Assembly (NCBI GenBank): GCA_963544155.1 | Contig: CAUUDW010000002.1 | Location: 29,080-93,079, forward strand | Length of the DNA: 64,000 bases | From: Nanoperiomorbus sp963544155 | GTDB taxonomy: Bacteria > Patescibacteriota > Saccharimonadia > Saccharimonadales > Saccharimonadaceae | Direction of reading: 5' to 3' | Shown here: piece after piece, positions 36,108 to 43,610 of the stretch | Position numbering within the stretch: the first letter of the stretch is position 1 | Layout: the number at the start of each line of letters is the position of its first letter | Translations under genes and position numbers: made by a program | Notes under the pieces: model-generated | The model's input: only the letters and a program-made list of their open reading frames with translations | What the model was told of the DNA's origin: nothing | The model's database searches: none

Positions 36108-36116
36108 ATCATACCA
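36108..36116 (-). promoter_or_regulatory. Extended -10 element (TGGTATGAT) for the glycosylphosphotransferase gene
   Basis: The hexamer TATGAT ends 8 nt before the ATG at 36099 on the minus strand. Confidence 0.45.
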
Positions 36117-36146
36117 CATATAGCGTTGCACTAGTGGTGACTAGTT

Positions 36147-36155
36147 TGCTAAAAT
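36147..36155 (+). promoter_or_regulatory. Extended -10 element (TGCTAAAAT) for the LCP gene
   Basis: It overlaps the open-frame ATG at 36154, so that codon cannot be the start. ATG 36169 follows 13 nt after the hexamer. Confidence 0.45.
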
Positions 36156-36168
36156 GCTAGAGTTAAGT

Positions 36169-37800
36169 ATGGTAAAGCGAGTTAAGTCTATCGACGGGTT
36201 CGTGGTACGACCTCGACCGGTTAGCCAACCGACTAAGAAGCCGGTCTCTAAGGCCTCTGCTACCGGCGTTACTCCTCCCCGTCGGATGCCTAATCGTCGT
36301 CCGGTGATGACACCGGAAGACAAGCTGCTGAGCGATATTGAGGACTCTCTGTCGCAAATTGGCGACTTGGACCTTGCTGACGAGACGCCGGCACATCCGA
36401 CCAGACGTCGTCAGCGTCAAATGCCGGATCAGCCCAAGCTTAAGCCGAAGCGTCACTTATCCAAGGGTAAGATAATCAAGAGGATCGTCATCATTATCAT
36501 CGTTGTCCTCTTGGGGATAGCCGGTTACTTAGGGGTGAAAGCACTGCTGGCCAGCGGTAAGATCTTTAAGGGTAATCCCCTGGCCATCTTTACCAATAAA
36601 GCTCGCTTAGCGGAAGATAAAAACGGTCGAACCAATATTCTGATCTTCGGTACCTCTGGTTACTCGATGAGTGAGAACGCTTGGGACGGAGCCATGCTAA
36701 CCGATTCGATCATGCTGGTATCCATCGACCAAGACAAGAATAACGCCTATATGATCAGTTTGCCCCGAGACCTATATGTCAAGTATAAATGTCCGGCTCT
36801 CGGTCGTACTTCAGGTAAGCTGAACGAGGTCTTTTACTGTGCTTATACTAAGAATAAGGATGAGAAAGCCGGGGCGCAGGCACTGATGGGTAAGGTCAGT
36901 GAGATCTTAGGACTAAACGTCCATTACTATATGCATGCCGACTGGACGGCGCTAGTTCAGTCAGTTAATGCGGTTGGCGGAGTAGATGTCAAGATCGAGA
37001 GTACTGACCGACGAGGCATCTATGACTCGGGGACGAAACTGCGTTTTGCTAATGGTGAGATTGCTCACCTAGACGGTGAAAAAGCTCTAGCTCTGGCTCG
37101 AGCCCGTAATCACAACCCGGGTGACTATGGCTTGGCCGGCAGTAACTATGACCGAGAAAAGAATCAACAAAAGATCCTAGCCGCCTTACAGCAGAAGGCT
37201 CTGGCGGTGGGGACGATTCTTAATCCCACCTCGGTGAATGGCTTGATTAACAGTATGGGTGACAATCTGATCTCCAGCTTTGACACCAGCCATGTCCAGA
37301 CACTTATCGGCGTTGCCTCGAAGCTTAAGCTAGCTGAGATCAAACAGCTGCCTTTCGTTGGACGGCAAGATGGTGGTGAGGATCTAATCCAATCTTACTC
37401 CAGTGGTGGAGCTTATGTCGGTGAGGTGCCGGTAGCCGGTGTATTCGACTACTCGGTGATCCAAGCCTATATCGCTAAAAATCTCAGTAAGAATCCGGTA
37501 GTACGGGAGGGTGCGGTGATAGATGTACTGAACGGCTCGGGGCAAGAAGGCTTAGCAGCCGGTAAGGCAGCCGGACTAAAGACTGATGGTTATACTGTCG
37601 GAGTAATCTCTAATGCACCGACTCTAGCTACACCGGCGGTGACGATTTACCAGCTGAATAGTGCCATGACTAAGACAGCCGAAGCACTCAAGCATAAATA
37701 CAATGTTGAGCCGGTTCAGGGCGGTCTAGCCGGTTATCATACCAAGTCAGACTTCGTCATCGTTTACGGTGCCGGCTCGGCTACTACCGGTAGCCGTTAG
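36169..37800 (+). CDS. LytR-CpsA-Psr (LCP) family glycan ligase with LytR_C domain
   Basis: Attaches polyprenyl-linked glycans to peptidoglycan outside the cell. I use the start MVKRVKSIDGF at 36169 for the promoter reason given at 36147. 543 residues: a ~100-residue basic cytoplasmic region, one membrane helix (~101-126, IVIIIIVVLLGIAGYLGVKALL), the LCP catalytic domain (~150-330) with DSIMLVSIDQDKNNAYMISLPRD and the Arg-rich ALALARARNH, then a LytR_C domain (~440-535, VIDVLNGSGQEGLAAGKA). It fits as the last step of the glycan pathway: export, polymerisation, wall attachment. Confidence 0.92.
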   Translation: MVKRVKSIDGFVVRPRPVSQPTKKPVSKASATGVTPPRRMPNRRPVMTPEDKLLSDIEDSLSQIGDLDLADETPAHPTRRRQRQMPDQPKLKPKRHLSKGKIIKRIVIIIIVVLLGIAGYLGVKALLASGKIFKGNPLAIFTNKARLAEDKNGRTNILIFGTSGYSMSENAWDGAMLTDSIMLVSIDQDKNNAYMISLPRDLYVKYKCPALGRTSGKLNEVFYCAYTKNKDEKAGAQALMGKVSEILGLNVHYYMHADWTALVQSVNAVGGVDVKIESTDRRGIYDSGTKLRFANGEIAHLDGEKALALARARNHNPGDYGLAGSNYDREKNQQKILAALQQKALAVGTILNPTSVNGLINSMGDNLISSFDTSHVQTLIGVASKLKLAEIKQLPFVGRQDGGEDLIQSYSSGGAYVGEVPVAGVFDYSVIQAYIAKNLSKNPVVREGAVIDVLNGSGQEGLAAGKAAGLKTDGYTVGVISNAPTLATPAVTIYQLNSAMTKTAEALKHKYNVEPVQGGLAGYHTKSDFVIVYGAGSATTGSR

Positions 37801-38477
37801 ATCTTACTAACGGCCAGGTAGTTAATTTTCTTACCTTCAGCCAGATAACGTTCTTCGTAGGTGGTCTTGACGGTAGCGTCACCGGCTATTTTGTCGTCGT
37901 ATAGATCATGACTCAGCCGGTCAACCTGCCACTTTTCCGTAGTGAACTGCTGAATCGACCAGTCAAATAAGTTGTCGTTGTCGGTCTTCAGCTTGAGCCG
38001 ACCGTTAGGTGCCAGTAACTGATGATAGCTGAGGAGGTGTTGCCGGTTAGTCAGGCGATACTTGATATTTGATTCTTGTGGCCAGGGGTCAGGGAAGGTT
38101 AGCCAGATTGTTTGGATCAGCTGATCGGGCAGGAGGCGTCGGAGATTATCGGCATTTGACCAGAGATAGAGGATATTAGTAAGCTTTGACTCACTAGCTA
38201 GCTTAGCACCACGGTATAGCCGATCACTCTTGCGGTCTAGAGCGATAAACTGCCGTTCGGGATGAGCCTCGGCAAGCTTAGTCAGAAACAGTCCATCGCC
38301 GGCACCAACCTCCAGGGTGACCGGTAGTGAGTTACATAGGATAGACTGCTTGGCTTCCTGCCACTCGGTCTCACTATAACAATTAGCTAGCCTGGCAAAA
38401 GAGGCGAATTTATACAGTTTACGCTTCCTGGTGATAATATAGTTGTCAGGTTCTAGAGAGGGGTCGATATTCATCAT
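37797..38477 (-). CDS. trmB: tRNA (guanine-N7-)-methyltransferase
   Basis: Adds m7G46 to tRNAs using S-adenosylmethionine. 226 residues. The SAM loop is LEVGAGDGLFLTKLA near 55-69, and the family signature TFPDPWPQESNIKYRLTN is near 130-147. The ATG overlaps the mscS stop by 4 bp (ATGA). Its stop overlaps the LCP gene end by 4 bp. Confidence 0.92.
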   Translation of the reverse strand: MMNIDPSLEPDNYIITRKRKLYKFASFARLANCYSETEWQEAKQSILCNSLPVTLEVGAGDGLFLTKLAEAHPERQFIALDRKSDRLYRGAKLASESKLTNILYLWSNADNLRRLLPDQLIQTIWLTFPDPWPQESNIKYRLTNRQHLLSYHQLLAPNGRLKLKTDNDNLFDWSIQQFTTEKWQVDRLSHDLYDDKIAGDATVKTTYEERYLAEGKKINYLAVSKI

Positions 38478-39343
38478 CCCTCAAGGTCGGCGATCGAGAT
38501 GTCGGACTTCTGCAGATTAGAGACTAGGCGTTTGCGAAACTCGGCACTAACCTTCCATTGGTAGCCGGGCATGGTGGTGCCGCTGACGGTCACATTGATG
38601 CCTTCTTTACCAATCGTACCGAACTCGTCGTAATGCGGGGCGTCGACGATGGCTTTGCTCCAGGTGCGATCACGAGCCATGTCCTCCCCCGTCTGATTAA
38701 CCACTTTGATAATATCGTCAACATTAGTACCGACATCGACGGCAAAGGTGAAACGAAACTTAGAGTAGCCTAAAGTGCGGTTAATGACCTCGGTGATAGA
38801 GCCGTTGGGGACGATATGAACATTGCCGTCCCGATCCCTCAGAGTAGTCTTGCGCAGGGTGATGGAGCGAACCGTCCCCTCAACCGGGATACTAGGGAAG
38901 CCGACTCCGGACAGGCGCACTACATCGTCAACTCGGTACTGATTTTCCAGTACGATCAGGAATCCGGCCAGCATATCTTTGACGACTGCCTGAGCACCAA
39001 AGCCGAGTGCCACGCCGATTACTCCGGCTGAGGCGATGACCGGCGCCAGGTTGATCCCCATATCAGTTAAGACAGTGTAGATAGCCGTCAGAATGATCAT
39101 TAGCTTGATAATAAAGGAGAAGAGATCGGCTAGAGTCTTGGCTCGTTTTTGTCGCTCAATCTTATTTAGATTTGTCTCATATCGCTGTGCCTTAACGAAG
39201 CGGTTGATGATGGTGTGAGCCAGAGGTCGAGTTGCTTTACATAACAGATAAGCGACGACAATTGTCACTAGGATCTGAACCGAGTTCAGATCATTAAACC
39301 ACTTGATCAAGCTATGCACATAATGAGCGATCATCTCATCCAT
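38474..39343 (-). CDS. mscS: Small-conductance mechanosensitive channel MscS family
   Basis: Opens under membrane tension to release solutes. 289 residues. Three membrane helices end in the pore helix VIGVALGFGAQAVVKDMLAGFLIVLE (~108-133). The following beta-domain contains FPSIPVEGTVRSITLRKTTLRDRDGNVHIVPNG. A TGCTACAAT element ends 6 nt before the ATG, predicting a leaderless mRNA that also carries trmB. Confidence 0.92.
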   Translation of the reverse strand: MDEMIAHYVHSLIKWFNDLNSVQILVTIVVAYLLCKATRPLAHTIINRFVKAQRYETNLNKIERQKRAKTLADLFSFIIKLMIILTAIYTVLTDMGINLAPVIASAGVIGVALGFGAQAVVKDMLAGFLIVLENQYRVDDVVRLSGVGFPSIPVEGTVRSITLRKTTLRDRDGNVHIVPNGSITEVINRTLGYSKFRFTFAVDVGTNVDDIIKVVNQTGEDMARDRTWSKAIVDAPHYDEFGTIGKEGINVTVSGTTMPGYQWKVSAEFRKRLVSNLQKSDISIADLEG

Positions 39344-39349
39344 GGCTAT

Positions 39350-39358
39350 ATTGTAGCA
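39350..39358 (-). promoter_or_regulatory. Extended -10 element (TGCTACAAT) for mscS-trmB
   Basis: The hexamer ends 6 nt before the ATG at 39343. Confidence 0.5.
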
Positions 39359-39366
39359 GAGATTAG

Positions 39367-39972
39367 CTAGTTGTCATTCGACCTAGCCTGGTTCGGACTG
39401 GGAGTCGGTTTCTTACGGAAGGGATTGTCCAGCTTGGGATCGAGGAAGTGTGAACCCTCGCTACCGGGCGAAGCTTGTTTCTGCTGGACTGTGGGAGCCT
39501 TGACGATAATTCGTTTCGGCTCAATCTTGATAATTTGCTGGCGGTTAATCACCACATTAGCCACTAAGAACCTTTGTAGTAGGGTCGGCTTGACGTAGAG
39601 CTGACGAATCATAAAATTAACCGGGTCGACGGTAAAGCTATCTACTTTGCCTATCTTCTGGTGATGATCGTCTGATACGGGCAGCCCTGTGAGGAGAAAG
39701 TTGTAGTTAATCACTTCCAGCAGGCGCACCATCCCTTCGGGTGACAGGATATTATCCGACGAATCAACTATAGCGCCGATCTCGCCAAACTCTCGGATAT
39801 CGTCGGTGAAGACTACGGCCGGCTTGAAATCTACTTTCGGACCACTGACGTAGAAGGCAACGATCCGTAGATTGCGGGGGTTGATGATCGGGCTATCGAG
39901 ACGGGCTAGGGGCTGCCCGGTCTGCAGACTCATCACCGGTGCCCCGATCAGATGATTAATCCCAACTAACAT
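39367..39972 (-). CDS. PRC-barrel domain protein
   Basis: 201 residues. Two PRC-barrel-like units: LVGINHLIGAPVMSLQTGQPLARLDSPII... (~1-80), then SDDHHQKIGKVDSFTVDPVNFMIRQLYVKP (~100-135), each with the G-x-V/I-D pattern of the fold. A basic/Pro-rich tail carries FLDPKLDNPFRKKPTPSP. PRC barrels are adaptor domains in RNA-processing (RimM-like) and other proteins. No enzyme motif is visible. The TGCTAAAAT element at 39982-39990 lies 9 nt before the ATG. Confidence 0.75.
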   Translation of the reverse strand: MLVGINHLIGAPVMSLQTGQPLARLDSPIINPRNLRIVAFYVSGPKVDFKPAVVFTDDIREFGEIGAIVDSSDNILSPEGMVRLLEVINYNFLLTGLPVSDDHHQKIGKVDSFTVDPVNFMIRQLYVKPTLLQRFLVANVVINRQQIIKIEPKRIIVKAPTVQQKQASPGSEGSHFLDPKLDNPFRKKPTPSPNQARSNDN

Positions 39973-39981
39973 ACTGGATAT

Positions 39982-39990
39982 ATTTTAGCA
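39982..39990 (-). promoter_or_regulatory. Extended -10 element (TGCTAAAAT) for the PRC-barrel gene
   Basis: The hexamer ends 9 nt before the ATG at 39972 on the minus strand. Confidence 0.45.
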
Positions 39991-40077
39991 TAAGAGTTAT
40001 GAGGTGTTTTATTACCTAACCCAATGTGGTTATGTCTAGCGAGGTCGCTCTCTACTCCCATCTAACTATAATGGGTC

Positions 40078-40086
40078 TGATATAAT
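40078..40086 (+). promoter_or_regulatory. Extended -10 element (TGATATAAT) of the histidine leader
   Basis: It ends 6 nt before the leader-peptide ATG at 40093. A second TATAAT at 40067-40072 could be an alternative. Confidence 0.6.
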
Positions 40087-40092
40087 AACTAT

Positions 40093-40137
40093 ATGACGAG
40101 ATTATTCCTACAGCATCATCACCACTCCCATAATTAA
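40093..40137 (+). CDS. Histidine leader peptide (MTRLFLQHHHHSHN)
   Basis: A 14-codon ORF ending TAA encodes four consecutive His codons (CAT CAT CAC CAC), then Ser and a fifth His. It resembles enterobacterial HisL in length, its MTR start and its His run. It sits 6 nt after a perfect -10 box and just before an antiterminator/terminator pair, so it should act as a sensor of charged tRNA-His by ribosome stalling. Too short for ordinary gene finding; the evidence is the combination of His codons and RNA elements. Confidence 0.8.
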   Translation: MTRLFLQHHHHSHN

Positions 40138-40183
40138 GCAGGAGTTTATTGTTGTTATTTTGCCTCCTGCGGGAGGCTTTTTG
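40138..40183 (+). terminator. Attenuator: antiterminator strand plus intrinsic terminator
   Basis: GCCTCC (40163-40168) and GGAGGC (40173-40178) form a hairpin followed by five T residues. Just after the leader stop, GCA-A-GGAG (40138-40145) can pair with CTCCTGC (40165-40171) with one bulged A, which would break the terminator. A ribosome stalled at the His codons leaves this strand free (readthrough). A ribosome at the stop codon covers it (termination). This is the classical attenuation logic. Confidence 0.8.
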
Positions 40184-40212
40184 ATTGATGAGATTTAAGG
40201 AAGGAAATGTGT

Positions 40213-41226
40213 ATGATACCGGATAAATTAAAACTAGGCGACGAAGTAAGGATAGTTGCACCCGCACGCTCAGTGAGTGATATTAGTAAGGTGACTCTAC
40301 GACGAGCTCAGTCAACACTGGAGTCGGTTGGGCTAAGGGTTACATTTAGCGATAATGCTTTCTCGCAAAATCAGCGGGGTTGCCCGACGGATGAAGAAAA
40401 GGTCAAAGACTTAGAAGAGGCATTTACTGATAGTAATGTGAAGTGTATCTTAGCGGCTATTGGTGGCTTCAATTCAAATCAGTTGCTCAATAAAATCAAC
40501 TGGCAAATTATTAAGGACAACCCAAAGATCTTTGGCGGGTTCTCTGATATTATTATCTTAAATCATGCGATTCTGGCAAAAACCGGATTAATAACCTATG
40601 CAATGCCAAATTTCTATTGTTTTGGTCTGCCGCTAGAGTCTGACTATTCATTGAAATATTTCCAGCGGTGCTTACTGACAGACTACCCTGATTCTTATGA
40701 AGTTCAGCCAACAAAACGTTGGTGTGATTTTTCTTGGAATAACGACGAAAGTTTGCCACAACTAATATGGAAAAATAGTGGACCACGTATTGTACAAGGT
40801 GGGTCGGCTATAGGAACGATGATTGGTGGTAATCTCTGTAGTCTGAACTTACTAAATGGTACAGAGTATTTCCCGAAAATTAAAGGTAATATCATCTTAT
40901 GCATAGAAGATGATAGTTACGACTCGATCCCTGAAACATTTGAACGAAATGTTCAATCTCTGATGCAACAGCCGTATTTTCACCAAGTCAGAGCAATCTT
41001 GATCGGTCGTTTCCAGGGTAAGTCTCAAGCGACGGAAGATGTGGTCGGTGATATTATTCTTTCTAAGAACATTAGCCCAAACATTCCGGTAATTGCCGGT
41101 CTTGATTTTGGTCATACCGATCCAAAGTTCACTTATCCGGTCGGTGGTTACTGTCACATTGTGGCAGAAGATGATAGTGCTAAGGTTGTCATTTATTGTG
41201 ATGATAAGAGTGTATTAGATGAGTAA
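40213..41226 (+). CDS. S66-family serine peptidase (LD-carboxypeptidase/MccF-like)
   Basis: The start is at 40213 (MIPDKLKLGDEVRIVAPA) because the AAGGAA ribosome-binding site is correctly spaced for it; ATG 40207 is too close. 337 residues. The family features are IVAPARSVSD at the start, the nucleophile elbow FGGFSDIIILNHAI, and the C-terminal His site LDFGHTDPKFTYPVGG. S66 enzymes trim peptidoglycan tetrapeptides (LdcA) or cleave peptide-nucleotide antibiotics (MccF). There is no signal peptide, so it is cytoplasmic. Regulation by the histidine attenuator upstream is unusual and could point to peptide or amino-acid scavenging. Confidence 0.88.
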   Translation: MIPDKLKLGDEVRIVAPARSVSDISKVTLRRAQSTLESVGLRVTFSDNAFSQNQRGCPTDEEKVKDLEEAFTDSNVKCILAAIGGFNSNQLLNKINWQIIKDNPKIFGGFSDIIILNHAILAKTGLITYAMPNFYCFGLPLESDYSLKYFQRCLLTDYPDSYEVQPTKRWCDFSWNNDESLPQLIWKNSGPRIVQGGSAIGTMIGGNLCSLNLLNGTEYFPKIKGNIILCIEDDSYDSIPETFERNVQSLMQQPYFHQVRAILIGRFQGKSQATEDVVGDIILSKNISPNIPVIAGLDFGHTDPKFTYPVGGYCHIVAEDDSAKVVIYCDDKSVLDE

Positions 41227-41286
41227 GTCGGTCGCATACTAGGTATCTACGGCTTCTTGTTATGATTCGGGGATGATACTAATAAT

Positions 41287-41940
41287 TTAATCCAGTGAGG
41301 ATAATGTTATATCCTGCTTACTTACTTGTGAACCTTGTTCGTGGTACCGCTCAATTGCTTTGTTGATGTCGTCGTATCTGAAGCCGGCTCTAGCTAGATA
41401 GGCTTTGAGCTTGTTGATATCATCATAGCGATGATACTTCTTAGCGACTAGATTAGTCAGGGCGTCGTTATCATCAGCCATGCCGGCTCCCTCGTCTAAG
41501 ACTTGCTGAATAATCCGGTGACTGATACCTTTATTGACCAGATCTCGCTCGATTCGGCGACGGGAATATTTCTGAGCAGACTGACGAGAGCGAACGAAAG
41601 CTTGAGCGAAGACTAGATCGTTCAAGTAGCCTCTATCATACAGACGAGCAATGACCCGCTCGGTATTATCCTTGCTCCACTGCTTGCGTCCGGCATAATC
41701 TCGGATCTCACGCTCAGAGCGGAGCCGTCGGCTGATCAGATCAACCGCTCTGGTGTAATTCCTACCAAAGTCTGACTCAGCCTGAAGCTCAGCCAGCTTA
41801 GCCTCGTCGATCTCCTGTCCACTATGGAGGCTACACTGGACCAGCTGAAACTCGTCTAGGCTAAAGCCGTAATGACCGTCAACAAAGATATTATAGCGAC
41901 CGGCAGTTCTGGCAGCTGGGGCGACCTTGGTGATGCGCAT
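41287..41940 (-). CDS. recX: Regulatory protein RecX
   Basis: Modulates RecA filaments. 217 residues made of helical three-helix repeats typical of RecX: YTRAVDLISRRLRSEREIRDYAGRK, VIARLYDRGYLNDLVFAQAFV, and KYSRRRIERDLVNKGISHRIIQQVLDE. Located 13 nt after recA on the same strand, the conserved recA-recX order. Confidence 0.92.
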   Translation of the reverse strand: MRITKVAPAARTAGRYNIFVDGHYGFSLDEFQLVQCSLHSGQEIDEAKLAELQAESDFGRNYTRAVDLISRRLRSEREIRDYAGRKQWSKDNTERVIARLYDRGYLNDLVFAQAFVRSRQSAQKYSRRRIERDLVNKGISHRIIQQVLDEGAGMADDNDALTNLVAKKYHRYDDINKLKAYLARAGFRYDDINKAIERYHEQGSQVSKQDITLSSLD

Positions 41941-41953
41941 AGGCTAGGTAAGC

Positions 41954-42991
41954 TTAGAGACTCTCTTTGTCGGCGACTGACTGGCGAACCTTGCCGTCAA
42001 TCTCGGCTAATTTATCGGGGTTGTCCTTAAGGTATTTTTTAGCTGCCTCGCGACCTTGCCCAATCGTCTCGTCATTATATTTATAAAAAGCACCTGACTT
42101 CTGAACGATATCGTGCATGACTGCTAAGTCTAAAACATCACCGGTGGTAGAAATACCTTCGTTATACATGATGTCAAACTCTGCCTGGCGAAATGGCGGG
42201 GCAATCTTATTTTTAACAATCTTGACCCTAACTCGGTTGCCGATCACGTCGTCGCCCTGTTTGATCTGGCCGATCCGACGAATATCGAGGCGTTGTGAGG
42301 CGTAGAACTTGAGGGCGTTACCGCCGGTGGTTGTCTCGGGATTGCCAAACATGACGCCGATCTTCATCCGAATCTGGTTGATGAAGATGACCGTTGCCTT
42401 ACTCTTATTGATGATGCCGGTTAACTTGCGGAGAGCTTGTGACATTAATCGAGCCTGGAGTCCGGGCAGGCTATCACCCATATCACCGTCAATTTCCGCC
42501 TGAGGTACTAGAGCGGCGACGCTATCCAGCACTATCACATCGACGGCGTTGGAACGAACTAAAGTCTCGACTATCTCTAGAGCTTGTTCGCCATTGTCGG
42601 GTTGGCTGACCAGTAGGTCGTTAATATTGACACCCAGGCGACCGGCGTATTGTGGGTCAAGAGCATGCTCGGCGTCGATGAAAGCGGCGGTACCACCGGC
42701 TTTCTGAATCTCAGCTACGGCATGCAGGGCTAGGGTAGTTTTGCCGGATGACTCAGGGCCATATATCTCGATAATGCGCCCTCTGGGGTAGCCACCACCT
42801 AGGGCTAAGTCTAGCGACAGAGTACCTGATGGCGAGGTCTCGACATTAATCTTATAGGCGTCACCTAGCTTCATGATTGAGCCATCGCCGAATTGCTTGC
42901 TAATCTGACTAACGGCTAGATCCAGTGCTTCCTTCCTACCGCTATCGTCGGCTGATTTCTTTGCCATCGTCTTACTTTCCTTCTTTGCCAT
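41954..42991 (-). CDS. recA: Recombinase RecA
   Basis: ATP-dependent strand-exchange protein. 345 residues. Walker A is GPESSGKTTLALHAVA near residues 75-90. NALKFYASQRLDIRRIG and the MAW-like central core are present. GGAGGAGG lies 7 nt before the ATG, which decides the start at 42991. An extended -10 TGCTATAAT lies at 43017-43025, so recA has a normal leader. No clear SOS operator was seen. Confidence 0.98.
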   Translation of the reverse strand: MAKKESKTMAKKSADDSGRKEALDLAVSQISKQFGDGSIMKLGDAYKINVETSPSGTLSLDLALGGGYPRGRIIEIYGPESSGKTTLALHAVAEIQKAGGTAAFIDAEHALDPQYAGRLGVNINDLLVSQPDNGEQALEIVETLVRSNAVDVIVLDSVAALVPQAEIDGDMGDSLPGLQARLMSQALRKLTGIINKSKATVIFINQIRMKIGVMFGNPETTTGGNALKFYASQRLDIRRIGQIKQGDDVIGNRVRVKIVKNKIAPPFRQAEFDIMYNEGISTTGDVLDLAVMHDIVQKSGAFYKYNDETIGQGREAAKKYLKDNPDKLAEIDGKVRQSVADKESL

Positions 42992-43016
42992 CTATCCTCC
43001 TCCAGTAATTAACTAA

Positions 43017-43025
43017 ATTATAGCA
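43017..43025 (-). promoter_or_regulatory. Extended -10 element (TGCTATAAT) for recA-recX
   Basis: Perfect TATAAT with upstream TGC. The leader of about 19 nt carries the GGAGGAGG ribosome-binding site. Confidence 0.55.
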
Positions 43026-43033
43026 TGGCCTCG

Positions 43034-43042
43034 TGGTAAAAT
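43034..43042 (+). promoter_or_regulatory. Extended -10 element (TGGTAAAAT) for tsaB
   Basis: It ends 6 nt before ATG 43049, which supports that start over the ATG at 43043. Confidence 0.45.
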
Positions 43043-43048
43043 ATGACC

Positions 43049-43432
43049 ATGTATCTGGCACTAAAGACTGACCAAGCCGAAGCGGAGTTATATCTACTGG
43101 CTAGTGATGGTGAAATAGCGAAGCAAAAGATCTGGCTGGCTGATCGGGAACTGGCCCGGGATCTGCCGGGTGAGATAGACGCTTTGCTCGGTGGTAAATA
43201 TGAGGAATTAAAAGGAATAATTGTCTTTAAGGGGCCGGGATCTTTTACCGGACTACGGATCGGAGCTGCCGTGGCTAATGCTATCGCCTATGCTCAGCAG
43301 ATTAACATAGTAGGTACTACCGGGGATGAATGGCGAGCCGGTGGGGTTGGGCGCTTACGAGCAGGTGATAACGACAAAATCGTCCTACCGACTTATGGAG
43401 CGAGGCCGCACATCACCTCTGCGAAGAAATAA
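43049..43432 (+). CDS. tsaB: TsaB-like protein, short form (t6A synthesis)
   Basis: Partner of TsaD in making t6A37 on ANN-decoding tRNAs. The start MYLALKTDQAEAELYLL is chosen from the -10 position and because TsaB proteins begin with this strand. GPGSFTGLRIGAAVANAIAYA near residues 68-88 is the diagnostic TsaB motif. The product has only 127 residues, whereas usual TsaB has about 220, so most of the second ASKHA lobe is missing. It may be a genuine minimal CPR form or a truncated gene. Confidence 0.8.
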   Translation: MYLALKTDQAEAELYLLASDGEIAKQKIWLADRELARDLPGEIDALLGGKYEELKGIIVFKGPGSFTGLRIGAAVANAIAYAQQINIVGTTGDEWRAGGVGRLRAGDNDKIVLPTYGARPHITSAKK

Positions 43433-43513
43433 ATAGCGCAGTCTACCTTACTAAAATATTCGTTGACTAATTTGATCTAAGCAGCGAAAGAACCCGGTCT
43501 GCCGGACTATGTA

Positions 43514-43522
43514 TGCTACAAT
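43514..43522 (+). promoter_or_regulatory. Extended -10 element (TGCTACAAT) for rny
   Basis: It predicts a transcript with a leader of about 80 nt before the rny ATG at 43611. No -35 box is seen. Confidence 0.45.
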
Positions 43523-43576
43523 TAACGTAGGTAGACTTTTTACCGCATGAACTAAGTGATTAAATCTGATATACAT

Positions 43577-43594
43577 TTCTAGCCTTGGCTAGAA
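43577..43594 (+). other. Hairpin in the rny leader
   Basis: TTCTAGCC / GGCTAGAA is a perfect 8-bp inverted repeat ending a few nt before the GGAAAGGAAG ribosome-binding site. It could influence translation or be a cleavage site for autoregulation. Confidence 0.4.
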
Positions 43595-43610
43595 CCGGAA
43601 AGGAAGCAAT

